DNA of 64,000 nucleotides, from contig CM042970.1 in the NCBI GenBank assembly GCA_023678885.1, positions 5,496,355 through 5,560,354 of the forward strand, in the 5' to 3' direction. The position numbers and the translations under genes were made by a program. The notes beneath the pieces are model-generated. The model did no database searches and was not told the origin of the DNA. It was given only the letters and a program-made list of their open reading frames with translations. Shown in pieces: positions 1 through 11,911 of the stretch; the stretch's first letter is position 1; each line of letters opens with the position of its first letter. The stretch comes from Pogostemon cablin (Eukaryota; Streptophyta; Magnoliopsida; Lamiales; Lamiaceae).

Positions 1-93
1 ACTTAATTAATTAATAACAAAACAATAATAATACAATAATTAATTTAAGAAAAAAATTAAATTAAATAAATAAAGTCAAAAGTGAAATTGAAG

Positions 94-172
94 AGTGCTC
101 AGAACTCATAAACAATCATGAACAAGTTTCATATGTCCAGACATAATGACAATTTGTTCATCACAGCAACTC
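94..172 (-). pseudogene. Box C/D snoRNA, 18S guide type, guide damaged (copy 1)
   Basis: On the minus strand box C is GTGATGA (158-164) and box D is CTGA (99-102), closed by a short TGCT/AGCA stem. Compared with the paralogue at 13681-13761, two G bases are missing from the guide next to box D (AACTCATAAAC against AACTCGGATAAAC on the plus strand). This breaks the match to 18S rRNA ACTCGGATAA. The boxes survive, so an RNA could still accumulate, but it should not direct the original methylation. Confidence 0.65.
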
Positions 173-202
173 AAATTCAAAATTAATTTCTAAAAATTTC
201 AT

Positions 203-291
203 TTCTCAGATGCATTCCAAAGAATTGGAAGTTAGCAGACAATCAACACAGCATCAAATTCTGTCAGCCCGTCCGCATTTCTCATCATAGA
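203..291 (-). ncRNA. Candidate box C/D snoRNA, orphan (copy 1)
   Basis: Minus-strand box C ATGATGA (282-288) and box D CTGA (206-209) are about 75 nt apart, with a short TTC/GAA closing stem. Most of the interior is shared with the paralogue at 13833-13925, including a stretch next to box D with one mismatch. The D' box present in the paralogue (CTGA) is changed here to TTGA. I found no convincing rRNA match beside box D or D'. Confidence 0.45.
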
Positions 292-360
292 ATTCAAAAA
301 CCAAATCATAATCTTTTACATATCAAAGATTTAATTCTGAATAATCAAATTAAAAGAAAT

Positions 361-430
361 TGATGGCATCAGATAATAAGTGGAGTATGAAATCGACATC
401 AAAATCATAATCTCACATCAGTTGCCTTCA
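361..430 (-). pseudogene. Box C/D snoRNA, 25S guide type, D'/C' lost (copy 1)
   Basis: Box D CTGA (369-372) and the TGATG core of box C are kept, but about 15 nt that contain D' in the paralogue at 13999-14083 are deleted. The terminal stem TGAAGGCA/TGCCTTCA has a mismatch here (TGCCATCA). The 25S-like guide carries a C-to-T change (plus strand AATAAGTGGAG instead of AATAAGCGGAG), which leaves a G-U wobble at best. Confidence 0.6.
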
Positions 431-467
431 TCCACAAATTCAAAAAGAAAATAAATATGAACAGCAA

Positions 468-511
468 ATGGCATCAGATAATAAGCGGAGTAGATAAAAT
501 CATCTACCATC
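468..511 (-). pseudogene. Box C/D snoRNA, 25S guide type, internally deleted (copy 1)
   Basis: Box D CTGA (474-477) and the guide antisense AATAAGCGGAG are intact, but about 40 nt of the interior, with D', C' and a proper box C, are missing compared with 14132-14216. What stands in the box C position reads ATGATTT. At about 44 nt the remnant is too short for a normal box C/D particle. Confidence 0.65.
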
Positions 512-591
512 GCAATTTCATAGTAATTCATTTAATTTAAATAAATTACTTTCAGAAAATAAATTATGAGGAGAAAATTTTAGAAGGTCCA

Positions 592-712
592 TTTGACACC
601 AAGGCAATACAGCAGTGTGTGTGCAGTGGGCTGGTAAGCCATCTTAATCAATTTATGCATCCGTTATATCTCCAACCAAACTTCAAATCACAGGAGAGCG
701 TAAAGCAGATGC
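592..712 (-). ncRNA. Candidate H/ACA-like snoRNA (copy 1)
   Basis: About 120 nt are nearly identical to 14292-14413. On the minus strand they can fold into two hairpins. The first is closed by GCATC/GATGC with an inner CTCC/GGAG stem. The second is closed by TTGA/TCAA, with GGC/GCC and CAGC/GCTG upper stems separated by internal loops that could be pseudouridylation pockets. The hinge ATAAAT and the tail AAATGG are only approximate H and ACA boxes, so the class is tentative. A 26-codon ORF overlaps the same interval. Confidence 0.4.
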
Positions 713-852
713 AAAATCTCGAATTGAATTCAGTTAATTGCAAAACGAAAACAAATTGAAACAAACTAACTCAATTTAAGAATCAATTAACCAAAAATAT
801 AGCTAGAAACAGACAAAAAAAAAATTGTAATTTAAAAAAAAAAAAAATTACG

Positions 853-908
853 TGGCTCAGACATCCAAGGAAGGAATGTAAAGCAGCATATGCTCTCAAG
901 CCTGGAGA
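853..908 (-). pseudogene. U14: U14 snoRNA 3' half, truncated (copy 1)
   Basis: Box D CTGA (857-860) and the adjoining 14-nt guide matching 18S rRNA ACATCCAAGGAAGG (861-874) are identical to the full U14 gene at 14544-14675. The sequence diverges completely beyond about 908, so box C, domain A and the pairing strand of the terminal stem are lost. A functional U14 particle needs those elements, so this is a 5'-truncated pseudogene. Confidence 0.8.
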
Positions 909-911
909 AGC

Positions 912-1859
912 AAAAGCCGGTAGCAATCTTTTCTTTGATAGATTTTCTGTCAATTTATCCTGCCTTATCATCCTTGGTATTCATTCACCTGCATATTTGG
1001 AGTAATACTGTTCCATAAAAAGGTTCATGTGACTTCACTTCCGACATGATAAATATTTATGGACAATTATTATTATGCATAATATAATTATGCAATTATA
1101 CATAAGATATATAGTTATGCAGCAGCAGTTATTATGTAAAATCAATGCTTGCAAATCTTGTAAATATATTGTGGACAACTCAATAGCCCATGATCAACAG
1201 TCAACACATCAAATTTAATTCATACAAAAATCTTGAAGCTCATCTCAAACGAATCCACGATTAAAGGCTAATCAATTAGTTTCAGAATTTGAGATGAAAA
1301 ATGTAGCATGATGGCCTCGGAATACAGAAAACAGAACTATAAACAAAATAGGGAAACATGATTTTTAAATAGATTTTTGTGCAATTAACTTGAATAAAGC
1401 TTAGCCCATCACCAACATGAACTAATGCAAGCAAAGTAACAATAATTCGCCCTCCTCTTTTTCCCGGGCTTGGGACCGGCTACACTGAGAGAACTCTCAG
1501 AATAGGCAGAGTTACACGAGTGTTAATCTAATCTAACCAAAACTTCAACAAAAAAAGTGCAGTAAGAACATGTTAGAAAGAACACGAGAACACGGACATC
1601 TATATTAACCTAATCATCAAGGCCCTATTAAGTTAACACTATAAAGAAGGTTTTATTTATACCATCAAAATTTATAACGATCAGCCCTAAATGGAGAAAA
1701 GCTAATATAGATTTGCGGCAGGCCTATACTCCACAACATAAGTTATTCTTAACATCTCAAAAGAAATATCATAAATTGATATTGCTAAAAAGGTAAAGAA
1801 TTTACAAAGAAGATTATAATATCATAGACGCCAGGGAAAACAAATTGAAGTTGATGATA
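912..1859. other. Non-coding AT-rich stretch
   Basis: No protein-coding exon with convincing composition or splice context is visible. The short ORFs here contain low-complexity phenylalanine runs from poly-A/T tracts and are not credible genes. The stretch lies downstream of the putative minus-strand promoter near 10.2 kb, so it may be transcribed as part of a long non-coding RNA. Confidence 0.5.
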
Positions 1860-4130
1860 CCTGAAGTCAATAATTTTAGATGTCCACTTTCTCTAAAATC
1901 AGCCCCGAGAAGACCTAGTATGTAATGATAACCCAAATACACCTTCCAATGAACGAGTCATCAAATTAGGAATTTGAACAGACACTTACTCCCATGTAAT
2001 TGTAAACGAATGGAGAACGATGCTTGCAATTGCTACTTATACAGTTGTCCTGTTTCTCAAAGATCGGCAACAAGCACACCCTAAATATGAAGTTAAAAGC
2101 CAACATAACCTGCAAAACTTGATATTAACACACACAGACTCTGACTTTATGCCACTGCTAAATAAATGGAGAAGAACCATACCCACTGTTGTTGCTATTA
2201 CATGTCCTGTTTCTCTAAAATCAGCCACCGGCATAGCATACTATTTGAAGACCCAAAACACCCTGAAGAACTTAAAACTTAAAAATCAATAATCAGATGG
2301 ACACAGATAAATTACTGCCTCCTTGTCTTTCATGCTACCACCCAAAACAGAAAGCATTTTAACCAAAGCCTTATCCAGAACAAAGTAACTTAGTACTGTA
2401 ATTCTTAGCAGTTCCAAGGAAACTACTCAAATGCATGAAAGCAGAGAGGGATGAATGAAGATGAATGCAGACATTCCTTCAAAAGGACACAGATTATAGA
2501 AAGACATCGAGTAACCTGCAACTCCCCATTACTTGCTGAAATTCTTGCTTGCACTAGACAGAGGTCCAAAGTGCACTAAAGAGAGAACTTTGACTGCATC
2601 AAATTATGAACAAATGAAGTGTAGACTGCATTTGAATGCCACTATTTAATAATGAGAGTGCCAGTAACAGAACATGCTCCAAAGACGGATAAATTGCAGC
2701 ATCAAACTAAACTTCCTTAAAGGAAAGACACGATCAGTCCAACATACTGCAGAAAACCACACCCCTCAACATAAACATTGGGGACCATTAAGAACATATG
2801 CCATATTGAACGAGAGACATATAGCCACGTTTATAATTGCAATCTAACAGCATTAACAATAGAGTGATAAAAAAAGCCATCAAACCAGAGGTTCTTCAAT
2901 TTCACAAACTGTGATCCACCAGAAATCAAATCCTGAAAATGGACGAGCACAAAGTGGGAAAAGGGGTTGAACCAGATCAAAAGACTAAAGTCAAAACAGA
3001 GAATGTGAACATTTTACCCACTCCTTATTACTGCAAAGGTTAAGATACATAGTGGAAGTCATCTCTCTCCAAGACAAGCCCAACATAAGCAATCAAAGAA
3101 TGTTCTGCCAAAGTCCACAGATATTCTCCACTTAAGCTAACATAGTCTGACCTAAGAAAACAAGCCACCAATGCAGAGATACCATAATATAATAAGAGAT
3201 CATTCAACTTTGAACAGAATGATGGGGTAAGAGCATATCGAACAAATGGACCAGTCATCACTCTTCACTTTTATCCAAGTTCCATTGTTCCAAAATTCTT
3301 ATTTCTCTGATATCAAAAACCAATGCAACCCAAATACCAAACAAAATAAAAGGAAACAAAAAATGTTAAGAAGGAAACACGTGCATGAAATAGCAATAAT
3401 GACTAATACCAAATTGGCAAACAGCCACTCCATTCCTCATGTCTAACACCAGCTAAGTTATCAAAATACACGTGAAAAGCAGGACATTAACTAACAACGA
3501 CAAAATCCAAACCTGAGTTTGTAATGCATCTTTTTGGGAAACAGCCATAATCTACAATGTCTAACTACCACAAACTTGAATCTTCAGACGAGCTGCCAAA
3601 AAGACAGGTGGAGATGAACATACAAACAACATGATTACCTCCATTACACAGGTTAACACAAAATACCAAAACCCAGCACCTCCAGAAATCAACTGAAACT
3701 AACACGTGATGTATTTCTTGACATCAAGAGAGATGGAAATAGAACATGACTGCATTGAATCTCAGAAGACAGAAACAAACCTACCAAATCATTCGATTGA
3801 GAGCCAGACTACCATCTATGAACCTCTGGACAGAAGAGCATAAATATAAGCAAAGGGAAAAAGGTTAACTTAAAGCTATTATGAGACAAAAACCACTATT
3901 TTACTCCCTCCACAAAACACTAATATTGCAAGTGGCCCGCATTGCAAGATTTTTTATCAGCCAGATAGAGAAAACCCAGACCCAACAAGGAAAGGCTTTA
4001 CACATCAACAATTATTAGCGGTAGATCAAATCTCACTTTGATGTGCAGTTAGGCTCTGTTGAACTACAAAGAAAATGCGAGATAGGCACCCATTACTTCA
4101 ACCAATACAAATTTTAAGGAAAAGGTCTTC
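1860..4130. repeat. Internal duplication, unit 1 (about 2.2 kb)
   Basis: Landmarks recur about 4.06 kb downstream in the same order. Examples are CTGTTTCTCTAAAATCAGCC near 2207 against a diverged form near 6109 and 6270, GACCCAAAACACCCTGAAGA near 2250 against 6308, and TTTTACTCCCTCCA near 3900 against 7457. Divergence is substantial with many indels, so the duplication is old. No reading frame is conserved between copies, which argues against a coding function. Confidence 0.6.
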
Positions 4131-4433
4131 AATAAATCAGTATAGACACTTCAATACCAAGACAATTAACACGACTTCAGTCGACATCCAACACAAGACA
4201 CTAAAGAGAGTAGAGAACATGATGTGATAACTAGAAAGAGCAGAAGAAATAAGGAAATTTAGTATATCCCCAATTACAGCATAGGAATCTTAGTATATCA
4301 AACAATTTCAGCACTGAAAACCTGGAGTCCTTGAAGAGAAGTATTCTGTTGACAGAACAGAGAAAGGCAAAATATCATTCAAAGGAGAAACAAGAGAACT
4401 AACTAGAACAAGAAATGAAGGCATGATTATCCA

Positions 4434-4632
4434 CTAATAAAGAAATGGACTTATCTACAGAAAAAAGGGGTCAAACAGAGGACACCAAGACAAGACACAT
4501 TTCTGAACTGTGAAGGGCTTCCATAACGTCATCAAATGCTATCCACTGATAAAAAAAATGGACTTATCTACAGAAAAAAGGGGTCAAACAGAGGACACCA
4601 AGACAAGACACATTTCCGAACTGTGAAGGGGA
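4434..4632. repeat. Tandem duplication of about 85 bp
   Basis: Two almost identical copies of about 85 bp, both containing ATGGACTTATCTACAGAAAA and GGACACCAAGACAAGACACA, begin near 4434 and 4548. They differ at only a few positions, so this tandem event is much younger than the surrounding 2.2-kb duplication. Confidence 0.85.
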
Positions 4633-4644
4633 AGACTAATCGAT

Positions 4645-5250
4645 GTGAAAGGACTATCACCACTCTTTTCTTTCTCCTATACTGTCTTCGTTCCAAAAAT
4701 AATAATTTCTGATATCAGCCAAAATACAATCCCAACCAAAATAGAAGGAAACACAAATGCTAAATTTAGCTCTTCTGAGTACCACGTCGCCGAACAACTG
4801 AATCCTTCTGACCCTAACATTCTTAGAGAAAATACCATGGGAAAACACCTGAGCAAAAGTTGCCAAAATCCACCACTATCAACAACTAAACATAACATAT
4901 GGTTAAATGTGTCTCTTTATCTGATCACACAGAACAAGATCAAGTACAATACTGTACCCCAGAATCAAGAAAACTAACCCATGAAACCATTCAATCAAGA
5001 GCCAGCCAGCCAGCCATCCACCAGACAGAATCTCTGAACATGAAAGGATAATAATAATGAAAGACGATAAAACCAAGCTAAAGAAGGTTGAACAGGGGTT
5101 TAAAAAAAAAACTATTTTTACTCCCTCCAAAACACAAGTCATCCTGCAGGATTTATATTCAGCCGGATGGATGCACTTAAGATCAAATTTTATTTAATGT
5201 GCAAGTAACACTGTTGAATTACAAAGAAATTGCAACATAGGCTACTGTAT
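4645..5250. repeat. Extra partial copy of the internal repeat
   Basis: Stretches here resemble both 3260-4100 and 7340-8080. Examples are TTCTGATATCAGCCAAAATA near 4708 against 3306, GTTCAATCAAGAGCC-like sequence near 4990, and the TTTACTCCCTCC module near 5118 followed by CTGCAGGATTTATATTCAGC. It is a third, partial copy lying between the two main units. Confidence 0.5.
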
Positions 5251-5919
5251 AACAGTCTAGAAGTCCTGAAACAAGAAACTTGATATAGCAGAAAAGGCAA
5301 AAGAATCATTCAGATGATTAGGAAAAGAATCCACAATAGAGCTTAGAAGTTCAATGAAAATTGGGATCAATTGTGACCACTTCATGATAAGAAAAAGAAA
5401 CCACCATATAATTACACTGACATGCACCATCAAGAGCTTACAATAGTCTCTATAAATAGTAGAAGATCAAGAAATAGTTAACCATCCAAGGAAAGGAGGA
5501 CCAAAAAGGATACCATTGATTTAAGACATTCAAGTATTAGGAATTGAAGCATGTTTAGAACAAGGATAAATATAAACGTTGTAACAGTTATATTCAGCAT
5601 GAAACATTTAATTATTTGGGAATTGGTGGTACATAAGAATTAACTGACATTTACTTCCAATCAAATTAGTCAACTATTTATTTAATAAATAGGTCTCCAC
5701 TACAAAACTAGGACGAGCCACCCAAAAGCATCAAACTAATAAACATATTTTATGAGTGAAAACAAGATAAGGAAAAAAAAAGGTTTTACAAACCAAATAC
5801 ATCGACAAGTCAAAGACACGTTAACGAGATTCTCATACATTGAGATCACCAAGAAGGTCAAACCTTACAGAAGGTTACAATAAGATAGAAGCTTTTGTTA
5901 AAGGGTAGTACCGACAGTT

Positions 5920-8080
5920 GTTTTCTTTTAAATGTCTTCATTCTCTTAAATTAGCCACCAGCACTCCTAATTTTGAAATGACAACCCAAAACACCATGAC
6001 ACACTTAAGATTAACTTAGAACCAGTCAGACTTACTGCCATATTTAAGTATGTAGCTGTTGTAAATAAAAAGGAGGACAATAGCTCACCGTTTTTAACAT
6101 CACAAGTCCTGCTTCTCTAATCAAATCAGCCACCTATGAAATAAAGACTGGATTCTGGAAAGAACCAGAAGAACTTGGAAGTAACTTAAACAATGAACAC
6201 ATATACTTAATGCCCTATGTTAAGTATCACTTAAAAACATAGTACCATGCCCACAGTTTTTACATGTAGATTCCCTGCCAGCCGCCAGCACACCTAAATG
6301 TGATTTGAAGACCCAAAAACCCTAAAGAACGTAACATTAACATAATAAGCTGAACAAAGATGGGACTATAGTTTCCATATCAACCTTTATTGCACCACTA
6401 GAACTGTGTATTTCACTAAAACTTTTATCCAGAATCAAGTAGCTTTTTACAGTAACTCCAAACCAAAATCCAATGAGCATTACTTGATGCATTAAACCAG
6501 ATAGATGAATGTACAGAGATTAAATAACTCGCCTTCAAGCTTCACGAATCACAACCATTAGCTCTATTGAAATCGCTCACAACCATTAGCTCCATTGAAA
6601 TCGCTCACCCACCTATTTACCAAACACCAGAAAAGAGGTCCAAAATCCAAATGCAGTCAAGAGCTCACTAAACTAACCACAGCAAAGGATGGAGTGCAGT
6701 CTAGCAGGAGACCATTCATTTGCTTTTGAAAGCCCATTTTTTTAAGAAAGATACATTATCACCAAATAAAAATTGATCTCAAGATCAAATTAATTACCGA
6801 ATCAGTCTTGACTACCATAGAGAAAGACATAATCAATCGCACATACCACACATTACCACCACCCTCAACACGATGCATGGGGCAACGAAGAAGATTTTCC
6901 GTCACTGAGAACAAGAGGCAATACGTCCATAATTATGTTTGCAATCAAACAACTGATAACAGCAAGAATGAGAAGAGCTCATCAAACCAGAGGAAACCTC
7001 CATCAACAGCAATCCACAAGAAATCCAACCTCTGAAAAACGAACAAGCAATAGAGAGGGAAGAAGGGTAGAACCAGGTCCCAAATTAAAAAAATTGGATA
7101 CAAGTCACAAAACAGAGAAAAGCGAATATTGTACTCCCTCCTTTAAAATGTTAGAGCTAGAATCCACAGTGGCAATGCCTCTATTCAAGAGTCGCCCAAC
7201 GCAAACAAGAGAGATAAGTGCTTAGCCATTGTCTCCAAATGCACTCCACATCAAGCTAATATATAGTCTGTGAACATATATAAAAGTTGCAACTAAAAGA
7301 AGACACAGAGAACAGCTGGATTCGGTAAACAGAAACTTACCCAAGGAACCATTCAATCAAGAGCCATCCACCAACATTGAAGCTTTAAACATCAGAGCAT
7401 AACAATAAGAAAGGGGAAAACACGGCGAAAGAAGACTGAAAAAGCAAAAACTACTATTTTACTCCCTCCATAACAGAATAATGGTGCAAAGTCTGCAGGA
7501 TTTTATTCAGCTGGATGAAGGCCACCAACACCCACAACAGACAGGCATCACTCATCAAGAGCCAAGAAACCGTTCAATCGAGGAGCCGTCAACCAATATT
7601 GAAGCTCTAAACATCAGAGCATAACAATAAGAAAATGGAAAAGCAGGCGAAAGATATTGAAGCAAAAACTACTATTTTACTCCCTCTATAACACACTAAT
7701 GGAGCTAGTCTGCAGGATTTATATTCAGCTGGATGAAGGCCACCAACACCCACAACTAAGACAGGTACTACACATCAAGAGCCAAGAAACCGTTCAATCA
7801 AGAGTTGTCCACCGATATTGAAGCTCTAAACATCAGAGGATAACAATAAGAAAAAGGAAAAGCAGGCGAAAGAAGATTGAAGATGCAAAAACCACTATTT
7901 TACTCCCTCCATAACACTCCAATGGTGCAAGTCTGCAGGACTTATATCCAGCTGGACGAAGGCCACCAACACCCACGACTAGGACAGGCATTACTCATCA
8001 TCAGATTTTAGCAGAAGACCAAATCCCACTTCAATGTGCAACTACACTCTGTTGAACTACAAGGAAAATGCAACATACCC
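5920..8080. repeat. Internal duplication, unit 2 (about 2.2 kb)
   Basis: This is the partner of 1860-4130, with landmarks in the same order. It is longer at its end because a module of about 200 bp (7340-8020) has been tandemly amplified here. The reading frames are short and not shared with unit 1. Confidence 0.6.
7340..8020. repeat. Three tandem modules of about 200 bp
   Basis: The ordered motifs AAACCGTTCAATC, GAAGCTCTAAACATCAGAG, AACAATAAGAAAA, ACTATTTTACTCCCTC, GTCTGCAGGATT, CAGCTGGATGAAGGCCACCA and ACACCCACAAC recur three times with a spacing of about 200-220 bp. The ACTCCCTCC motif alone is not a Stowaway MITE here because no partner terminal repeat is present. Function is unknown. 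Confidence 0.75.
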
Positions 8081-10160
8081 AACCATAAGCTCAATAAATG
8101 GAGATTATCTAATTATCGAGTCCCCAATAAACCACTGCAAGAAAAAATCTCATCACTGAAGAAACAAGGCACAAATACAAGCCATCCTCATCCAACCAAA
8201 AGAGATGGTGTGGTAGAAAGAACCTAGGCATAAGGAAAAGAATTTAGAGAAAACTAAGACTACAAAGATCAAGGATCAAAAGACATCAACATGAACAGGA
8301 ATTAAAGACCAACACAACTTCTCCTTGCCTGTAGTCATTTTAACCGTCTACAAAGTGATAACTGGAATCTATCGACTTAGATGACCATCACCCAAACACC
8401 ATTGAGTGCTTCCAACTATAGCCAAAACCCTAGGAAAGAGCAAAGAAGGAAGTAATACCCACTCAAAAAGCAACAAAAAAACCTAAATATGCTAATCAAA
8501 GCTGCACTTATTGGACAAAGAAAAGGACTTTAAAATGTAACAGTATTATAACAAAAATAAACTCTTAACCATCTTTCTAGCTCATCCTCGTGATCAAACT
8601 CTTCCCTCTGGAATTTGTTCATCCTTATCTCTTTCAAATCAATAACCTAACAAGGCTAAATATGCACATGGAAAGCTTGATATTAACCTAGGAAATTAGC
8701 TTACCAAATTACTGAATGCTACTGCAATTAAACAAATTCAAGTATATGATTTTAAATGATAGCTGCAGATAAAATAGATGCATGTGAACTAATACACTAC
8801 TATAGCTATTATGGTGCAACAACCCTAAGATAATAAAATTACCCCACAAACCTCTCCTGACTTAAGTAGAGATAACTATATGCTTAATGATTACTACACA
8901 ACTGATTTCATGATAACTCCGTTTGAATAATGATACCAATCACGGGCCACCAAGTAAAAACCATGAATTTATGATTTCCTGATTTTAGTAGAAAAGGCCA
9001 TTCAGTTAATGGTTATCAAACCAACTGATTTAACAAGTTAAACTGGGACTTAAAAAATAATAAAAATCATGAGCCACCAATATTGGAAAAATTAAGACCG
9101 CCTATTTATATGAAGAAAAGTTTAAAAATCAAAGAATACAAACCGACAGGGATAAATATCCATATTTCAAAAAGTATACCAAAATTTGGAGTTACAAAAA
9201 AATAAAAGATTTGAACAAAGAGAGAACACAGATAAGTAACAAAATGCTTAAACCAAATAGGAACTAATAAAATATTGAAGAAACCTACATATAGTATTTT
9301 GAAAGAACACCATTTTCACGCCTACATGTGACTAGGATGGAAGTTATTGATTATATTCGGATGTCAAAACTTTTCCTCAGGAACTTCCTGCCAAAATTTC
9401 AGGTTGCCAATTTAATTAATAATACCATTCAAATCCAACTCAAACTGTAACTGTTACTTTCAACTGCTCAAGAAACGCAATTAATTAGCCGGTTATTACC
9501 TCAAAGCAGAAATCACTTCATTCTACATTCCTTCCGTATTTCAAATCTACAATGGCCATCGTTGGAAAATCACGACTAAAACAGATCGAAGCCATACCAA
9601 GGATAGAAAATTTCTAGAAGATAGGAATACAAATTTCCGTCGTCAAAATCATGCAAGGAAAGGCATTAGCAGTTAAACGATGCAAAAGAGCATTGAAGAT
9701 TTAACTTTCTTAAACTCGCTATCAGCATAACCCACGGAAACAGGCAGTTCTATCTACCGATTACAAATATCTACCGGACGGGCAAGATCATCGAACAAGT
9801 TCATCAACATCACGGCCAAATCAGGAACTAAAAAGAAACAGGGAAGCACATACATAAACTTAGGTCCTCTCCATCATCGGATTATGCGCTACCCAAATTC
9901 GAATCTGCCAATAACACATCCACAGAGAGATCATACTTCAAACAAGTAAACAACAAGCATGCATAATTCACCGTAAACCGCCGCTAAATCATCAAACCAT
10001 CCCGAAAAAACACAGAAACGGGTAAAACTTCAACGGATCAATCGGATTCGCACAAGAAAAAGGAATTCAAACGACAAAAGTTTCCTACTAATCAGAAAGA
10101 GGCGCGATAAATCACCGAAAGACGAAACCACCGTAACAGCACAAATCCACGATACGAAAA
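8081..10160 (-). other. Non-coding stretch, possible 5' part of a long transcript
   Basis: No gene-like ORF is found on either strand. On the minus strand the first few hundred bases after the TATA box near 10.2 kb are less AT-rich and look like a plant 5' untranslated exon followed by intron. I cannot define splice sites with confidence. The content further left is AT-rich and non-repetitive. Confidence 0.35.
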
Positions 10161-10205
10161 GGCAGGGAAAAGTTAGAGGGGATGATGGATATATATAGAG
10201 GCAGG
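10160..10205 (-). promoter_or_regulatory. Putative TATA promoter, minus strand
   Basis: The minus strand reads CTCTATATATATCC (10187-10200), a good plant TATA box. It is followed about 30 nt later by a pyrimidine-rich stretch suitable for a start site near 10165. It would drive transcription leftward through the 9-kb repeat region toward the decayed snoRNA block at 1-910. No telo-box was seen here, unlike the promoter of the intact cluster. Confidence 0.45.
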
Positions 10206-11602
10206 GGTAGGGATTGGACGGTTGAGATTAATTTGATCGGACGATGGCGGTTTCAAAATAATGGAATATATCCGTTAGAAATATAATAACGCGGAGAGAG
10301 AGTGGGTGAGGCGGTGGGTCAATAACCCGTGGGTCCGCCAACTCACGCTGATTGCTTTGCATTTTATATTATTTTATTTATTAAAAAAAAAGTTTTTTTT
10401 ATTTTTTTATCTTTATCGAATGAATACTTATCGTTTTACTTGATTTTAATAGAGCAAAACTTTGGTGGAGATCGGTGGAACCATGAAAAAGCGCTGCTGT
10501 TTCTTTTTTCTTTTGTCTTTTTTTTTTCAATCTTTTTAGGTCTTTTTCTCCTTTTTTTTTTTTCTATTTTTTAAAATTAAATTTTAGAAATATAATTATA
10601 ATTTCACTTTAATAATTTAGAGAATACTTTATTTTGATAGTTTAGGGCATATTTTAGTATTAGGGCTTACGGTGTATTTTACCTTAGTGTTTAGGATATG
10701 AGTATATATTTTATCCTAAAATTTAGAGTATAATTGTAAATTTATCTTCGTGGTTTTTTTCCTTAGAATCTAGGGTTTATGATATAATGATATTTTAAAT
10801 ATATAATAATATAATAATAATAATAAACTTTAAAAATACAAATAAAAATAAAAATAACATTAATTGAAGAATGAAGGAACTATTCATTAGGGAGGAATGA
10901 AGACCACAATTTGCACCAAAATGACTCATTTTAATAAGCTATAGTTTGTGTAATGAAACTAAAGCAATACAAGTTGTGCTCAAGTAGCATTTGTTTCAAA
11001 TTATTTCCATACACAAAAATTTTATGTTAAATTTTTAAAATTTAATTATTAGGATTTTTTTTTAGTTTTATTGTCATGGGAAACTTGTAAATGTTTGAAT
11101 TCTTCTTTCGAGGATACAGAAATCTACATGACTACAAATATATCTTTGATTGGAGGTATTTATAAAATAATTTATAAAGTTTAATCAAGAAAGTCGAGTA
11201 AAGTGCTAGATTCAATTATATTTAGTGAATCATTTTGGTTTCGACTCCAAATAAATAAAATGGGTGATGAAATGTATTTCGACCGATCATTCATCTCTGT
11301 GTGTTAATCGTAGTCCTCGGGGGGAATTTTGGTCATAGAGAATGTCTCATAGATCAGAGGACTATCACCTTTTTTATCTTAATAGGTGCCGAAGGATTGA
11401 GGATAATGATATCAAAGGCAGCTAGGCAAAGATTGGATAAGAGTTTTCAAATTCATGAGATAATCTCGACCAATGACTCCCCATGTTTCTAATTACTATC
11501 ATATATTTCATTTTTAATACGAGATTTCACATATTTTTCACTTCAAACTAACTTTATTAATTAGCCATACCAAAGTCGATAAGAATATCAAAATTTTGAT
11601 GA
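10206..11602. other. Intergenic AT-rich sequence
   Basis: Poly-T rich low-complexity DNA at 10370-10580 and AT-rich sequence after it. The 81- and 63-codon ORFs are phenylalanine-rich or of ordinary random composition. I see no gene, RNA or complete mobile element. Confidence 0.5.
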
Positions 11603-11867
11603 TGGGGTGTTAATTTTAGCCCGGCCCGCTCCACACATTTTGGGGCAGTCCAGACCCAGCCCGAAGGAGAAACGGGATAGCCCGACCCGGACCCGTATAT
11701 ATACGGGGTGGGTCCAGGTATTAACTTAGACCCGCCCCGGACAAGCCCCGTATATAATATATTAAGAATTATTTTATATATATAATTATATTTTATGTTA
11801 ATATATATATATTATATAATTATTTTATATTTTATACATATAAATTATTTATAACTATATGATAGGA

Positions 11868-11911
<44 letters not shown>

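Larger units (their letters stand above)
1..910 (-). repeat. Duplicated snoRNA-cluster block, decayed copy 1
   Basis: This block aligns base for base, with small indels, to 13584-14600. Shared landmarks are the U14 3' half, the H/ACA-like hairpins and the successive TCAG/TCATCAT box pairs. The similarity stops abruptly near 905-911, inside the U14 sequence, so the U14 5' half is absent here. Individual snoRNA units carry lesions described in their own entries. The left edge of the window cuts the block, so a snoR41-type unit equivalent to 13463-13564 may lie just outside. All units point to the minus strand. I infer a degenerating paralogue of the 13.5-14.7 kb cluster. Confidence 0.85.

Noticed and set aside
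783..971. 62-codon minus ORF across the U14 remnant
   Set aside because: Only its middle is shared with the other copy, where it is not open over the same length; the conserved part is explained by U14.
7130..7145. TACTCCCTCC motifs in the repeat region as Stowaway ends
   Set aside because: No facing partner end or TA duplication; the motif is part of the 200-bp module.
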